NCBI GenBank assembly: GCA_016714645.1
Contig: JADKCI010000001.1
Location: 124,001 to 188,000 of the forward strand
Source of the DNA: Chromatiaceae bacterium
GTDB taxonomy: Bacteria > Pseudomonadota > Gammaproteobacteria > Chromatiales > Chromatiaceae
Reading direction: 5' to 3'
Length of the DNA: 64,000 nt
Shown: one piece after another, positions 56,270 through 64,000 of the stretch
Numbering within the stretch: position 1 is the stretch's first letter
Layout of the letters: each line of letters starts with the position of its first letter
Program-made: the position numbers and the translations under genes
Notes under the pieces: model-generated
Told to the model about the DNA's origin: nothing
What the model saw: only the letters and a program-made list of their open reading frames with translations
Databases searched by the model: none

Positions 56270-56592
56270 ATGGCTCCGTACTTATACCCCTAACGCATTG
56301 AAGATATCATTACTATCGGCTACCTTTTTTATGCTAAGTAAGCGTTGCATGTTTACATTCTTTTACCCCGAACACTACACCGCCATATCCCGCACCAGCT
56401 TGAACTATGTTAATGCCCGGATTTACAAGACCTTCATTAGCATTAAGCCTATTTATTTCAAGTCCACCTACTAACCCCGTCATCTCGTTGCGGGTGGAAA
56501 CAAGGACTAGCTTTCAATAGCATTTAAGTAGGTTGATTCATATCCGCACACTTTGCTGATTATCAACAACAAACTCAAAACAGTGCACCGTT
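56270..56592. other. A/T-rich gap between the two glycosyltransferase transcription units
   Basis: 323 bases, clearly A/T-richer than the genome, with no gene. It should contain the promoter for the three-gene unit (56269 downward) and the end of the transcript from 58953. No terminator-like hairpin or clear promoter boxes found. Confidence 0.5.
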
Positions 56593-58953
56593 TTATTTTG
56601 AGCGCACGAACTCCGCCAGCATGCGTAAGGGCTTGGTAATTTTCCAACTCGTTGAATTCAACAACGCCTGAATCTGCGCATCCTTCTCCAGAAGGAGTTC
56701 CTGTGTAAACCGGTTAGGGGTTGCATCCTGTTCGCCGGCACCCTGCACGCCTCTAGAAGAGCTCGGGGCCATAAGGGAACGCAACAACACCTTCAGAGCC
56801 CGCAATCTTCGAAATTCGCCGTTTCCCCCTTCGCTCGTCAGCACATGGTAGAGATAGCCGAAAGCCGACTTCTCCATACATCTGTAATCGAAAGCGGAAT
56901 CGATTGATGAGTTGAAGAAGAACGACACCTTCTGCAGAAGGTTGCGGTAAAGATCATGGCTGTTATTTGTATCGATGACAGCGTCAGATCGCCCCTGCCA
57001 ATAGGTACGGTGATACAGCCAGGTTTTGCGCATCCGTTCCGCCGGAATCTTATGCTGGATAACGGCGTCGGAAGCAAAACGAATCTTCCTGCCGCTTGCT
57101 TCTATCCTCCTGAAGAGATCAATTTCCTCATTTGACAACAAACACTTGCCTACCCGTCCCAGATCTGTGGGGAACATACCGGCGATATCGAATATATCCT
57201 TGCGGAATGCCATGTTCGCACCCCACGGATAATTGGGGTTCGTGTACTCCCCTGACTCTCTGGCATGGAGGAATTCATTGACCGTGAAATGGCCCTGCCA
57301 GCGGTCAGAAAGCCAATCAGGACGCGGCATCATCCAGATGGCACGGATAGGTCCTCCGGCTGCGGCGACTTCGTCATCATCAAATGCCCCAACCATAGCA
57401 CGAAGCCATGTCGAGTTGGCATCAATGTCGTCATCAACAAAAGCCACGAGATGGCCATTTGCATTAGCTATACCCACATTACGGGCATAGGAAAGTCCCT
57501 GCCGATGCTCAAAAATGTACCTGATAATAACTGGGGATACCGCAGCGCAATCCCGAACGACAGCCTTAGTATCATCTGTGGAGTTGTTATCGACAACGAT
57601 GATTTCATAACGGTCAGGCGGAAAATCCTGCCGCTGAACAGCCCTGATGGAAGCTGCTAGCAGGTCGGACCTGTTGTAGGTGCAGATAATGACAGATGCC
57701 GCTAGATCGTGCCCATCGCCAACTTTCTCGGGCATGACGCTGGCCGGTGCCGCCTCTCTGCTGCAAATGGCCTGCTCGAACGCTTTTCGGAGCTTTTCAC
57801 ACTCAACACCCAGGTTAAACTGCTCCCGCACCAAAGCTGCACCTGCTATGCCCATCCGCTCTCGCAAGTCGCTGGAAGCGGCCAAGGCAATCATACTGTT
57901 TGCACAGCCAGCGATATCACGCTCCTCGGTCAAAAATCCCGTCACTCCATCCAGTACCACCTCGGAAATCCCCGAGTGCCTGGTTGAAAGCAGAGGAAGG
58001 CCGGTTGCCGAAGCCTCCATAAGAGAGACGGGTATCCCTTCCTTGTCTCCATTGGCAGCAGTGACGGAGTGCAGGACAAACACATCGGCAGACTTCATCT
58101 CTTTCTGTACAGTCTCGCTGGCAACTGCCCCCAGGAAAGAAACCGCATCTTCAAGCTGCAACTGACGGCAAAGCTCCTCCATCTCACTTCGCATGAGGCC
58201 GTCGCCAACTATTCTGAGACGCAGATTCCCGGCGATGCTATTTGCACGAGAAAATGCTCGGAGCAGATACTCATATCCCTTTTTCTCAACCAAGCGGCCA
58301 ACACAGAGAAAAATAACAACATCCGATTGATTTCTGGAGGCAGGACAGAACCGTTCAGGATCAATCCCACAGTGAACCACTTCCACCTTGGTGGCATATT
58401 TCTTATCGGTAAGACGGAGAATGTGGTTCTTGTTGAACTCGGAAACAGCGACGATCCGCGCAGCATGCTCACACAAAAGGCGCAGGCGCTGCACAAGCTG
58501 CTCGCCTCCGCTTGCACCCTTTTGCCGCATGAAAATGTCATAAGCATGGGCCGTAAAGGTAAATGGCACACCTGTTACCTGCCCGGTTATCATGGCAACT
58601 AGGGCAGACTCGGCAGCAAAATGGGCATGGAGGAGTTCAATTCCGTTGGCGGTGACATAGTCAGCGACCAAGGCGGCATACCATCCATACCTCTCAGGAA
58701 GTTCCATCTTCGCCACATGTTTGACTGCCGAAGTCAGAAAGCCACTCTGTTGAGCCTGTTCATACACATTGAATGCTGTCAGATCATAGGCTGCACGCTG
58801 AACCTTACCCATGAGCCCCTGTTGGCACTTTTCGGGCGCGAACAGCGATATGGTGTGAATATCGACACCCTGGCACTGCAACGAAATGATCTCGTTGATG
58901 ACAAAGGTCTCGGAAGGGAGAGGAAAGTGACGGAGGATATACGATACTTTCAT
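56593..58953 (-). CDS. Two-domain glycosyltransferase (GT4 plus GT2)
   Basis: 786-aa fusion in the opposite domain order to the protein at 53873. Residues 1-400 are a GT4 enzyme: FPLPSETFVINEIISLQCQG at the N-terminus, HAHFAAESALVA, VGRLVEKKGYEYLLRAF (about 219) and EGIPVSLMEASATGLPLLST (about 308). Residues about 415-650 are GT2: SVIICTYNRSDLLAASIRAV, VDNNSTDDTKAVV and VAFVDDDIDANS. The C-terminus carries STSWKITKPLR, related to SLSWRATMPIR in the other fusion. Likely sequential sugar transfers in O-antigen or exopolysaccharide synthesis. Low G+C, and the IS5 element lies just upstream. Confidence 0.88.
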   Translation of the reverse strand: MKVSYILRHFPLPSETFVINEIISLQCQGVDIHTISLFAPEKCQQGLMGKVQRAAYDLTAFNVYEQAQQSGFLTSAVKHVAKMELPERYGWYAALVADYVTANGIELLHAHFAAESALVAMITGQVTGVPFTFTAHAYDIFMRQKGASGGEQLVQRLRLLCEHAARIVAVSEFNKNHILRLTDKKYATKVEVVHCGIDPERFCPASRNQSDVVIFLCVGRLVEKKGYEYLLRAFSRANSIAGNLRLRIVGDGLMRSEMEELCRQLQLEDAVSFLGAVASETVQKEMKSADVFVLHSVTAANGDKEGIPVSLMEASATGLPLLSTRHSGISEVVLDGVTGFLTEERDIAGCANSMIALAASSDLRERMGIAGAALVREQFNLGVECEKLRKAFEQAICSREAAPASVMPEKVGDGHDLAASVIICTYNRSDLLAASIRAVQRQDFPPDRYEIIVVDNNSTDDTKAVVRDCAAVSPVIIRYIFEHRQGLSYARNVGIANANGHLVAFVDDDIDANSTWLRAMVGAFDDDEVAAAGGPIRAIWMMPRPDWLSDRWQGHFTVNEFLHARESGEYTNPNYPWGANMAFRKDIFDIAGMFPTDLGRVGKCLLSNEEIDLFRRIEASGRKIRFASDAVIQHKIPAERMRKTWLYHRTYWQGRSDAVIDTNNSHDLYRNLLQKVSFFFNSSIDSAFDYRCMEKSAFGYLYHVLTSEGGNGEFRRLRALKVLLRSLMAPSSSRGVQGAGEQDATPNRFTQELLLEKDAQIQALLNSTSWKITKPLRMLAEFVRSK

Positions 58954-59006
58954 TGACTTGCTTTACATCTATTTATGGGCCCAGGCCCAGTTCCAATCTC
59001 ACTTAA

Positions 59007-60204
59007 GGAAACGCTGAAGATTGGCCCGATTCTTTTCCCTCGCCCTCGGAGAGCGTTTTTTAGGGCCAAGGAACCCGTTTTAACCGGTTTTTGGGCTTTC
59101 TGGGTGGCTCCTGAGGCCCTGCCCCCTATTTTGGGCGCAGTACCCCCTCAGGCGGCCAGCAAGGCCGGTTTGGCGATAATCAGATTGGCCAGGGCAAAAG
59201 AGCACCTCATGCTGGGCGGCCATTCTTCTTGAGCCCCTGGTAGCGCAATTTGCGATGGTGAAAGCGGTCCTTGATGAGGTGGAAGACGTGCTCGACGCGG
59301 CTGCGGGCTTGGGCTTTGAGTCGCTCGATCCGCCGGGTCAGGTCTTTTACCTCGCCTTCCGGCAAGGCGGCGACCTGGCCGCGCCTGGCGGCGATATACC
59401 AGGTCACCTGCCGGTCCTTGAGCTCCGCGCGCTTCTCAGCGCCGGTATAGCCGGCATCGGCAAACACCGCAGCCTCCTCACCGTGCAGCAGGTTGCCCGG
59501 CGCGGAGATATCCGCCACGTTGGGGGCCGTGGTGGTGACGCCATGCACCAACCCGGATGCGGCGTCGGCACCGATGTGGGCCTTGGCACCAAAGTAGTAT
59601 TGCTGGCCCTTACGGGTATGACCTATCTCGGCATCGCGGGCGTGGTCTTGGTTCTTGGTCGAGGCCTGGGCAGCGATGATGGTCGCATCCACCAGTGTGC
59701 CCTTGTTCATGAGCAGACCACGTTCGCGTAACAGGGCATTGATGGTCTCGAAAATGGTCTTGGTCAAGCCCTCCGCTTCCAGCAAATGGCGAAACTTGAG
59801 CAGGGTGGTGGCATCGGGCACCGCTTCGCCTACCAGATCCAGGCCCAGAAAGCCCCGAAACGCCTAGCTATCGTAGACGGCATCTTCCAGGGCCTCATCA
59901 GCCAGACCAAACCATTGCTGCAAGAAATAGAGACGCAACATCAGCTCCAACCCGATCGGCGGCCTGGCCCCCTGCCCGCCTCGGGATAATGATGAGGACG
60001 CAACTGTTCCAGCAGCCGCGACCACGGTACCACGATCTCCATCTCCCTCAGGAAACGGTCCCGGCGGGTCGTCTTGCGCTTGGCGTCATACTCGGCCTGG
60101 GCGAAGAAGATCTACTTAGGCATGGAGCTATTTGGTGGTCGGAAAGAAGGTGGCAGTGATTATATCACAAGCAATCAATAGGGTTTGAATAAATCAGTGT
60201 CCCC
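59007..60204 (-). mobile_element. IS5-family insertion sequence with TTAA target duplication
   Basis: 1198 bp bounded by imperfect inverted repeats (left GGAAACGCTGAAGATT; right, read inward, GGGGACACTGATTTATT) and flanked by TTAA at 59003-59006 and 60205-60208. IS5 elements are about 1.2 kb and duplicate four bases such as TTAA, so both ends fit. The transposase gene inside is broken, so the element is not autonomous. Confidence 0.82.
59207..60123 (-). pseudogene. IS5-family transposase, disrupted
   Basis: Conserved C-terminal part (59821 to 59207) is open: VDATIIAAQASTKNQ with the first catalytic Asp, KAHIGADAASGLVHGV, VFADAGYTGAEKR (second Asp), and RVEHVFHLIKDRFHHRKLRY (Glu). The N-terminal part from 60123 reads AQAEYDAKRKTTRRDRFLRE and WSRLLEQLRP but contains in-frame stops (near 60115 and 59865) and a frameshift near 59985. 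The full product would be about 305 aa. Confidence 0.88.
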
Positions 60205-60489
60205 TTAACTGGTCATATGAAGAACGCGGCATGACAAGGAGGCGAAAGATTGCATTGATATGGGGTGACGGCTGCTCGTTATCTACAGGTTGGGTGTGCA
60301 CGATACCATCAGTTTGCTATCTACCAGTTGCAGCATACGACCATGTGTAGTCATCAACAAGTAACGTGCAGCCGATCTGGCTAGCGATGGAGTGGATAGC
60401 AGCCAAGGGCGAGGCAGGTGCCTCCGGGTGATCCCGCACCTGTCGCACCGCCCACCCGCTCACCTCAGGGAATAATTTCGTTTCTGTCT

Positions 60490-60735
60490 TCATCGCTCCA
60501 TCCGCTGAAAGATTGGCACCTCCGATAAACCCGAGGCGGTCCAATCGTAACCGAACCGGGAAAGGATGCCGCATTCCAAGTACCTGCGAAACTCCTGCTC
60601 CGCGTTGGCCGGGACCCCATGGCGTCCCGATCCTCGTCCCGCGCGAGCGCCAGGTAAATCTCTAAGTGCTGCTGGGGGAGCCGGTAGAGGACGGTTTGCT
60701 CGGGATGGCAGCGGGCGTAGATTGCGGGTCGGCAC
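60490..60735 (-). mobile_element. IS91-family transposase fragment (N-terminal part)
   Basis: Minus strand IYARCHPEQTVLYRLPQQHL then EIYLALARDEDRDAMG, and after a frame change AEQEFRRYLECGIL, is the N-terminal region of IS91-type transposases. It ends in unrelated sequence at 60490. This complements the middle and C-terminal pieces at 22394 and 25474. Confidence 0.65.
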
Positions 60736-60811
60736 CACTTGGCAACGCGGCCAGTCCAAGCCGGGCTGCCCACCCTCCTCAAAGTCACCCTCACCCCCCA
60801 TCACCACCAAT

Positions 60812-60833
60812 AAAAAAGGGGCCCGAAGGCCCC
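60812..60833 (-). terminator. Rho-independent terminator of torF-glnK-amtB
   Basis: On the minus strand GGGGCC-TTCG-GGCCCC followed by T6: a UUCG tetraloop terminator 24 bases after the amtB stop. It is a second copy of the element at 51927. Confidence 0.92.
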
Positions 60834-60856
60834 TTAGCGTCCCTGCCACTGGCAAA

Positions 60857-62278
60857 TCAATAGCGATAGGCAGACTCGCCGTGAGCCGTGATATCCAGGC
60901 CTTCGCGCTCTTCATCCTCGGGCACCCGCAGACCGATCACCAGATCGACGAGCTTGTAGGCGATGAGGGCAACCAGGCCAGACCAGACGATGGCCACGCC
61001 CACGCCCCAGGCCTGACTGGTCACCTGGGTGACGAGGTCATAGGGGCCGACGGCGTTGGCGACGTAGTCATAGACGCCCACGCCACCCAGCGCCGGGTTG
61101 ACGAAGACGCCCGTCAGCAAGGCGCCGACGATGCCCCCCACGCCATGGACACCGAAGACGTCCAGGGCATCGTCCGCGCCCAGCAGGCGCTTGAGGCCAT
61201 TCACACCCCAGAGGCAGAGCAGACCGGCCACCAGGCCAATCACCAGAGCACCCATGGGTCCCACCCAACCGCAGGCGGGGGTGATGGCGACCAGGCCGGA
61301 CACCGCGCCCGAGGCCGCGCCCAGCAGCGAGGCCTTACCTTTGATCAGGGCCTCGGCGAAGGTCCAGGCCAGGGTCGCGGCCGCGGTAGCAACCATGGTA
61401 TTAAGGAAGGCGAGGCCGGTAAGGCCGTTGGCTTCGAGGTTGGAGCCGGCGTTGAAACCGAACCAGCCAATCCAGAGCAGGGAGGCACCGACCATGGTCA
61501 GCGTCAAGCTATGGGGCGCCAGGGCTTCCCGACCGTAACCAATGCGCTTGCCCACCATGTAGGCACCCACCAGACCCGCCATGGCGGCGTTGATATGGAC
61601 CACGGTACCGCCGGCGAAGTCCAGGGCACCCTTTTGGAAGAGGAAACCCGCGGTCGCGGCGGCGGCTTCACCCATGGCGGCATCCAGGTAGGCATCCGGG
61701 CCGGCCCAGTACCACACCATGTGGGCCATGGGCAGGTAGGAGAAGGTGAACCAGATCACCATGAAGAGCATGACCGCGGAGAACTTCATGCGCTCGGCAA
61801 AGGCGCCGACGATGAGGGCCGGGGTAATGGCGGCAAAGGTGGCCTGGAAGATGATGTAAACATATTCGGGAATGGCGACGCCCTTGCTGAAGGTAGCGGC
61901 GAGGGAATCCACCGTGACCCCGTTCAGGAACAGCTTGGAAAAGCCCCCGAAGAAGGGGTTGCCCTCGGTGAAGGCAATGCTGTAACCATAGATGAACCAC
62001 AGCACGATCATCAGCGAAAAGATCATGAAGACCTGCATCAGCACGGACAGCATGTTCTTCGACCGGACCAGACCCCCGTAAAAGAGGGCCAGGCCGGGAA
62101 TCACCATCATGGCGACCAGGGCGGTGGAGATCAGCATCCAGGCGGTGTCACCCTTGTTGACCAAGGGGGCGGCGGCGGCAATCACATCGGCGGCGGGCTT
62201 CAAGGCCTCTTCGCCCCAGGCGCTCCCGGCGAGGCCAAGCCCCAGAACCGGCAGCAGAATAGCAAGTAGTTTGCTCAT
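60857..62278 (-). CDS. amtB: Ammonium transporter (AmtB)
   Basis: 473-aa inner-membrane ammonium channel. A cleavable signal peptide (LLAILLPVLGLGLAGSAWG) precedes 11 transmembrane segments. FYGGLVRSKNML (about 66-77), DFAGGTVVHINAAMAGLVGA (about 220, first pore His) and FGVHGVGGIVGALLTGVF (about 368, second pore His) are family signatures. Length is slightly above E. coli AmtB (428). It is preceded by glnK with a 30-base gap, the classic pair in which GlnK plugs AmtB when nitrogen is sufficient. Confidence 0.97.
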   Translation of the reverse strand: MSKLLAILLPVLGLGLAGSAWGEEALKPAADVIAAAAPLVNKGDTAWMLISTALVAMMVIPGLALFYGGLVRSKNMLSVLMQVFMIFSLMIVLWFIYGYSIAFTEGNPFFGGFSKLFLNGVTVDSLAATFSKGVAIPEYVYIIFQATFAAITPALIVGAFAERMKFSAVMLFMVIWFTFSYLPMAHMVWYWAGPDAYLDAAMGEAAAATAGFLFQKGALDFAGGTVVHINAAMAGLVGAYMVGKRIGYGREALAPHSLTLTMVGASLLWIGWFGFNAGSNLEANGLTGLAFLNTMVATAAATLAWTFAEALIKGKASLLGAASGAVSGLVAITPACGWVGPMGALVIGLVAGLLCLWGVNGLKRLLGADDALDVFGVHGVGGIVGALLTGVFVNPALGGVGVYDYVANAVGPYDLVTQVTSQAWGVGVAIVWSGLVALIAYKLVDLVIGLRVPEDEEREGLDITAHGESAYRY

Positions 62279-62308
62279 AACATCAACCCTCTATACAGCG
62301 CATCGAGA

Positions 62309-62647
62309 TTACAAGGCATCAATACCGGTCTCGCCAGTGCGGATGCGGATGGCCTGTCCCAGATCGGAGACGAAGATCTTGCCGTCGCCGATCTTGCCAG
62401 TCCGGGCAGCCCCGGTAATGGCGTCGATGACCCGATCGACCTGATCCGGCGCCACGGCAATCTCGACCTTGATCTTGGGCAGGAAATCGACGACATACTC
62501 GGCGCCACGATAGAGTTCGGTGTGACCCTTCTGACGACCGAAACCCTTGACTTCCGTAACGGTGATACCCGATACGCCAATGTCGGAGAGGGCCTCGCGG
62601 ACGTCATCGAGCTTGAAGGGTTTGATGATGGCGGTGACCAGTTTCAT
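62309..62647 (-). CDS. glnK: PII nitrogen-regulatory protein (GlnK type)
   Basis: 112-aa PII trimer subunit that senses ATP/ADP, 2-oxoglutarate and, by uridylylation, glutamine. The T-loop contains HTELYRGAEYVVDFLPK with the uridylylation site Tyr51; TGKIGDGKIFV (about 83) is the C-terminal PII signature. Location directly before amtB identifies the GlnK type, which blocks AmtB. Confidence 0.96.
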   Translation of the reverse strand: MKLVTAIIKPFKLDDVREALSDIGVSGITVTEVKGFGRQKGHTELYRGAEYVVDFLPKIKVEIAVAPDQVDRVIDAITGAARTGKIGDGKIFVSDLGQAIRIRTGETGIDAL

Positions 62648-62719
62648 GCTAGATAGCTCCCTTGTTGGCCGGGACCCGGCCCGGCACGCGTTGTGATACG
62701 TCGGGGTTGGGTTTCGCGG

Positions 62720-63493
62720 TTAGAAGGTTTTCAACCAGCCCACCCAAAACTTGGGATCATTGTTGAATCCCACGTTTTCCTCACCATTGTTCTGGTCCCA
62801 GTTCAGGCTGAAGGTGCCGAAATCGCCGGCGGTCTTGCTGATGCTGGCCCCATAGTTCCAGTAGTCGGCATTGGCCGAGCGCTCGATGTCGATGTCATTC
62901 AAGGTTTCGACAAAGGTGATGTCGCTGTTCTTGAAATCGGTATAGCCGGCGCGCAGCCCAAAGCTCAGGCCATAGGGCAACTCGCTGTAGGTGAAGCCGC
63001 CCGAGAAATACCAGTCACCCTGGTCATAAAGGCCGCCGTCATTCTCGCCATAGACGGTGTAATCCACGCCCAGCTTGAACCACTTGTAATTCAAGCTGCC
63101 GCCCACCTCGGCGAAGTTGAGATCCTTGCCACCCGGATAGGCGTAGTAGATGCCCTTAACGTTATAGGTCAGGTCCTCGATGATGGAGTTGGTGAAGCCC
63201 AGATAGAGATCCGCTTCGGCGCTGGGGTTATTTTCGTCGAGGTTGAAATCGACATTGGAGACCCAGGTCCCGGCATAGAAACCGCTGCTGTGGCTGTAAT
63301 CGAGGCCGCCCTGGACCGCCGCCTTGTCATCCGTCTGGGTGATGCCGCGCCAGATATAGTTGCTGACCACGCCGATGTTGGCGCTGACACTATGTTCCGG
63401 GGGCGGATTACCCTCGTCGTCCGCCAGAACCGTCAGGGGGGTGGACAGGAGGGCGCTGGCGATGCCAGCGGCAATCAATTTTTGGGCTTTCAT
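62720..63493 (-). CDS. TorF-family putative porin
   Basis: 257-aa outer-membrane beta-barrel protein of the TIGR02001/TorF family. A signal peptide (IAAGIASALLSTPLTVLA, cut before DDEG) is followed by SVSANIGVVSNYIWRGITQT, the family's first strands, alternating aromatic/polar strands throughout, and a C-terminal Phe (GWLKTF) typical of Bam substrates. First gene of the nitrogen operon; probably lets ammonium or small organic nitrogen compounds into the periplasm. Confidence 0.9.
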   Translation of the reverse strand: MKAQKLIAAGIASALLSTPLTVLADDEGNPPPEHSVSANIGVVSNYIWRGITQTDDKAAVQGGLDYSHSSGFYAGTWVSNVDFNLDENNPSAEADLYLGFTNSIIEDLTYNVKGIYYAYPGGKDLNFAEVGGSLNYKWFKLGVDYTVYGENDGGLYDQGDWYFSGGFTYSELPYGLSFGLRAGYTDFKNSDITFVETLNDIDIERSANADYWNYGASISKTAGDFGTFSLNWDQNNGEENVGFNNDPKFWVGWLKTF

Positions 63494-63577
63494 GGCTAAT
63501 TGACCTCTCTTTAGGATGCTTGGATGTTAGGGATGCCACCGACCAGGCCGGGGCCATAAAGATGACGAATCGACTCT

Positions 63578-63593
63578 TGCAGTCTTTGTGCCA
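63578..63593 (-). promoter_or_regulatory. Sigma-54 (-24/-12) promoter of torF-glnK-amtB
   Basis: Minus strand TGGCACAAAGACTGCA: GG at -24 and GC at -12 with exact spacing, about one mismatch from TGGCACG-N4-TTGCW. It lies about 85 bases before torF, so the operon should be switched on by RpoN with an enhancer protein such as NtrC under nitrogen limitation. No clear NtrC palindrome was recognised upstream. Confidence 0.82.
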
Positions 63594-63752
63594 ATCTTCG
63601 GCCACGCCAGCAACTCAGAGCCAGATCAGCGCCTTACCCCGTCGCGGCAGGGATTTTGGCGCTTAGTTGGCGCGGACTCCCGGCCCGGGCCGGGGGTGGC
63701 CGCACCATTATGGGGCATGCGGCGGACCAGGGTCAGGATGCGGCCAGGGCGC

Positions 63753-63758
63753 TATAAT
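63753..63758 (+). promoter_or_regulatory. Probable -10 box (TATAAT) for ubiK
   Basis: Perfect TATAAT in GCGCTATAATCCCC, about 37 bases before the ubiK ATG. No good -35 box. Confidence 0.5.
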
Positions 63759-63794
63759 CCCCGCCACCGCACCCCCCAGCCCCAGGTGACCACC

Positions 63795-64000
63795 ATGTTG
63801 GACCCCAAATATCTCGACGACCTGACCCGGCGCCTGGCCGGCAGCCTGCCCCAGGGACTCCAGGCACTGCACCAAGATATCGACCGTAACCTGCGCGCTG
63901 GCCTGGAGGCCGGCTTGTCCAGGCTGGACCTGGTGACCCGGGAGGAATTCGATGTCCAAAGCGCCGTCCTGGCCCGCACGCGCGCTAAACTGGAGCGCCT
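63795..64000 (+). CDS. ubiK: UbiK/YqiC (BMFP) accessory factor, N-terminal part only
   Basis: The open frame from ATG 63795 runs off the window. It encodes MLDPKYLDDLTRRLAGSLPQ, then an amphipathic helix and LDLVTREEFDVQSAVLARTR with a coiled-coil start, the layout of the BMFP/YqiC family. UbiK trims a coiled-coil trimer that helps ubiquinone synthesis under air. Its place opposite the glnK/amtB operon is common in gammaproteobacteria. Confidence 0.85.
   Translation, partial: MLDPKYLDDLTRRLAGSLPQGLQALHQDIDRNLRAGLEAGLSRLDLVTREEFDVQSAVLARTRAKLER

Overview
The window is about 64 kb of G+C-rich bacterial chromosome. Its housekeeping content is that of a gammaproteobacterium: hslV-hslU with a DUF971 neighbour, the algH-ruvX-pyrR-pyrB-pyrX order with a non-catalytic dihydroorotase, torF-glnK-amtB beside ubiK, typA, and YgiQ. 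A purple-sulfur-type (Chromatiales-like) gammaproteobacterium is my inference; no photosynthesis, sulfur or rRNA gene is present to prove it. I see no tRNA, rRNA, CRISPR array, prophage or replication origin.

Layout. 0-12 kb is mostly core metabolism: an HtpX-like protease broken by a 43-base G run, an AlaA-type aminotransferase, an RRM RNA-binding protein with a structured leader, a 643-aa CoA-transferase, hisG, and a tight pyrimidine operon. 12-20 kb holds hslVU, thiE and thiM, and a belt of remnants (radC, an HD-GYP protein, a CNNM transporter) with a 114-bp palindromic element. It also carries a tandem duplication of a small lipoprotein gene that took the end of thiE with it. 20-30 kb has ygiQ and an unusual pair of large secreted proteins (551 and 963 aa). 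Around them lie fragments of an IS91-type transposase, a DUF47 protein, a histidine kinase and a third member of the 963-aa family. 30-41 kb is accessory: a frameshifted AAA ATPase, a three-gene phospholipid operon, a LexA-like protease lacking a DNA-binding domain, a decayed MmeI-like restriction-modification gene, a toxin-antitoxin pair and a deleted nucleoside-gate transporter. 41-50 kb is a complete seven-gene MoxR/Bat operon. 52-59 kb is a glycosyltransferase island of visibly lower G+C. An IS5-family element (59.0-60.2 kb) separates it from the nitrogen-regulation operon torF-glnK-amtB, which has a good sigma-54 promoter. The window ends inside ubiK.

How the genes work together. pyrB and pyrX probably form one aspartate transcarbamoylase complex, with pyrK, pyrR and ruvX translationally coupled. 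moxR-DUF58-DUF4381-batA-batB-batC-batD encode an AAA chaperone plus membrane-anchored VWA proteins. The CDP-alcohol transferase, acyltransferase and cytidylyltransferase overlap by ATGA junctions and form one lipid-synthesis unit. torF, glnK and amtB give porin, sensor and channel for ammonium uptake under NtrC/sigma-54 control.

Pseudogenes are concentrated in accessory DNA while conserved genes are intact. This points to real decay and insertion/deletion in a plastic region. The G run at 183-225 looks like a sequencing or gap-filling artefact. All functions are assigned by reading motifs and family resemblance; no database search was possible.
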